Below, piece by piece: positions 63,744 to 64,000 of a stretch of 64,000 bases of DNA. Under the pieces are notes generated by a model. It had not been told where the DNA came from. It searched no databases and was given only the letters and a program-made list of their open reading frames with translations. Numbering within the stretch: position 1 is the stretch's first letter; each line of letters begins with the position of its first letter. The position numbers were made by a program, and so were the translations under genes. Source of the DNA: Erwinia billingiae Eb661 (GTDB lineage Bacteria > Pseudomonadota > Gammaproteobacteria > Enterobacterales > Enterobacteriaceae); contig NC_014306.1 in NCBI RefSeq assembly GCF_000196615.1, positions 3,906,001-3,970,000 of the forward strand. Direction: 5' to 3'.

Positions 63744-63949
63744 ACTTCCTGAGCCGGAACGAAAAGCAGTTTGAAATTGGGGCGGAAACGCCGGATTTTG
63801 AAGGGCTTTTGGCTTGTGGTCGTGATGTTGTGTTTGCATTTGATCTGACGCTTTTCAGATCTGATAGCCTGGCTATCTTTTATTCCTGTAGATTTACCCT
63901 GTCTGTCCATAGTGATTAATAGCACCGCAAATTGCGGTGCTTTTTTTTT
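63744..63949 (+). ncRNA. gcvB: GcvB small regulatory RNA
   Basis: 206 nt (E. coli 205). It begins ACTTCCTGAGCCGGAACG, identical to the E. coli 5' end. The G/U-rich R1 region (GTGATGTTGTGTTTGC, about 63820-63840) is intact, as is ACCCTGTCTGTCCATAGTG before the final terminator (GCACCGCAA/TTGCGGTGC, then T9). GcvB with Hfq represses amino acid and peptide transporter mRNAs. The region between R1 and the 3' part (GATCTGACGC...TCAGATC) differs from E. coli but can still form a stem. Confidence 0.96.
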
Positions 63950-63958
63950 GCCTGAAGC

Positions 63959-64000
63959 TTACTGGCCCATCTCAACCATTTCTTTCACGTCAGAACGGTT
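63959..64000 (-). CDS. ygdI: C-terminal end of a YgdI/YgdR-type lipoprotein gene
   Basis: The minus strand reads NRSDVKEMVEMGQ then a stop at 63959. Position next to gcvB and the INR.DV..M-like ending fit E. coli YgdI. Only 13 codons are in the window, so the identity rests on position and weak match. Confidence 0.55.
   Translation of the reverse strand, partial: NRSDVKEMVEMGQ

Noticed and set aside
63737..63919. 60-codon frame overlapping gcvB
   Set aside because: The interval is the GcvB RNA with its own promoter and terminator; the frame starts before the RNA start.

Overview
The window is chromosomal DNA from an enterobacterium. The gene order mutS ... rpoS-nlpD-pcm-surE-truD-ispF-ispD-ftsB ... 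cysCND ... iap ... cysHIJ-queD-queE ... eno-pyrG-mazG-relA-rlmD / barA ... yqcA-truC-yqcC-csrB-syd / queF-ppnN-xni / rlmM-ygdD-gcvA / gcvB is the order of the E. coli 59-63 minute region. The accessory inserts and the joining of cysG to cysDNC point to Erwinia/Pantoea-type bacteria (Erwiniaceae). That family placement is inference from gene order, not a database result.

Left edge (1-5086): a chaperone-usher fimbrial operon read leftward, with an unassigned secreted protein of 139 residues at its head. The last gene, a minor subunit or tip adhesin, is cut by the window edge. About 1.1 kb of AT-rich non-coding DNA separates it from mutS. The mutS-rpoS interval, a known variable site in enterobacteria, carries three genes: an amidase, an NCS1 (CodB-type) permease and a biuret-hydrolase-like cysteine hydrolase. 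They lie behind a sigma-54-like promoter with upstream NtrC-like half sites, which suggests a nitrogen-limitation scavenging operon.

12.6-30 kb is housekeeping. It holds stationary-phase sigma factor RpoS, NlpD, protein and nucleotide repair, isoprenoid enzymes (IspD, IspF), FtsB and the full assimilatory sulfate path. CysD/N and CysC make APS and PAPS, CysH reduces PAPS to sulfite, CysJI reduces sulfite to sulfide, and CysG makes the siroheme that CysI needs. No CRISPR-Cas locus lies between iap and cysH, where E. coli has one; a YciI-family gene sits there. QueD, QueE and QueF (7-deazaguanine / queuosine) are all in the window. Between queE and eno are two accessory genes: an AT3-SGNH acyltransferase and a Tat-exported cytosine-deaminase-like amidohydrolase.

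35-55 kb: eno, pyrG, mazG, relA (no mazEF; an ERIC-like palindrome instead), rlmD and barA. Next is a consolidated glucarate/galactarate cluster, gudP-gudX-gudD-garL-garR-garK, divergent from garD. It should convert both sugar diacids to 2-phosphoglycerate, the substrate of the enolase encoded about 9 kb away. E. coli splits these genes between two loci.

55-64 kb: yqcA, truC, yqcC, the small RNA csrB with an upstream UvrY-type 18-bp palindrome, syd, queF, ppnN, xni, rlmM, ygdD, gcvA, the small RNA gcvB, and the tail of a ygdI-like lipoprotein gene. BarA (sensor), the UvrY-like site and csrB are parts of one post-transcriptional control circuit. RpoS, RelA and GcvB make the window unusually rich in global regulators. 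The best candidates for undescribed biology are the amidase/NCS1/cysteine-hydrolase operon, the Tat-exported amidohydrolase and the orphan secreted protein at the head of the fimbrial operon.
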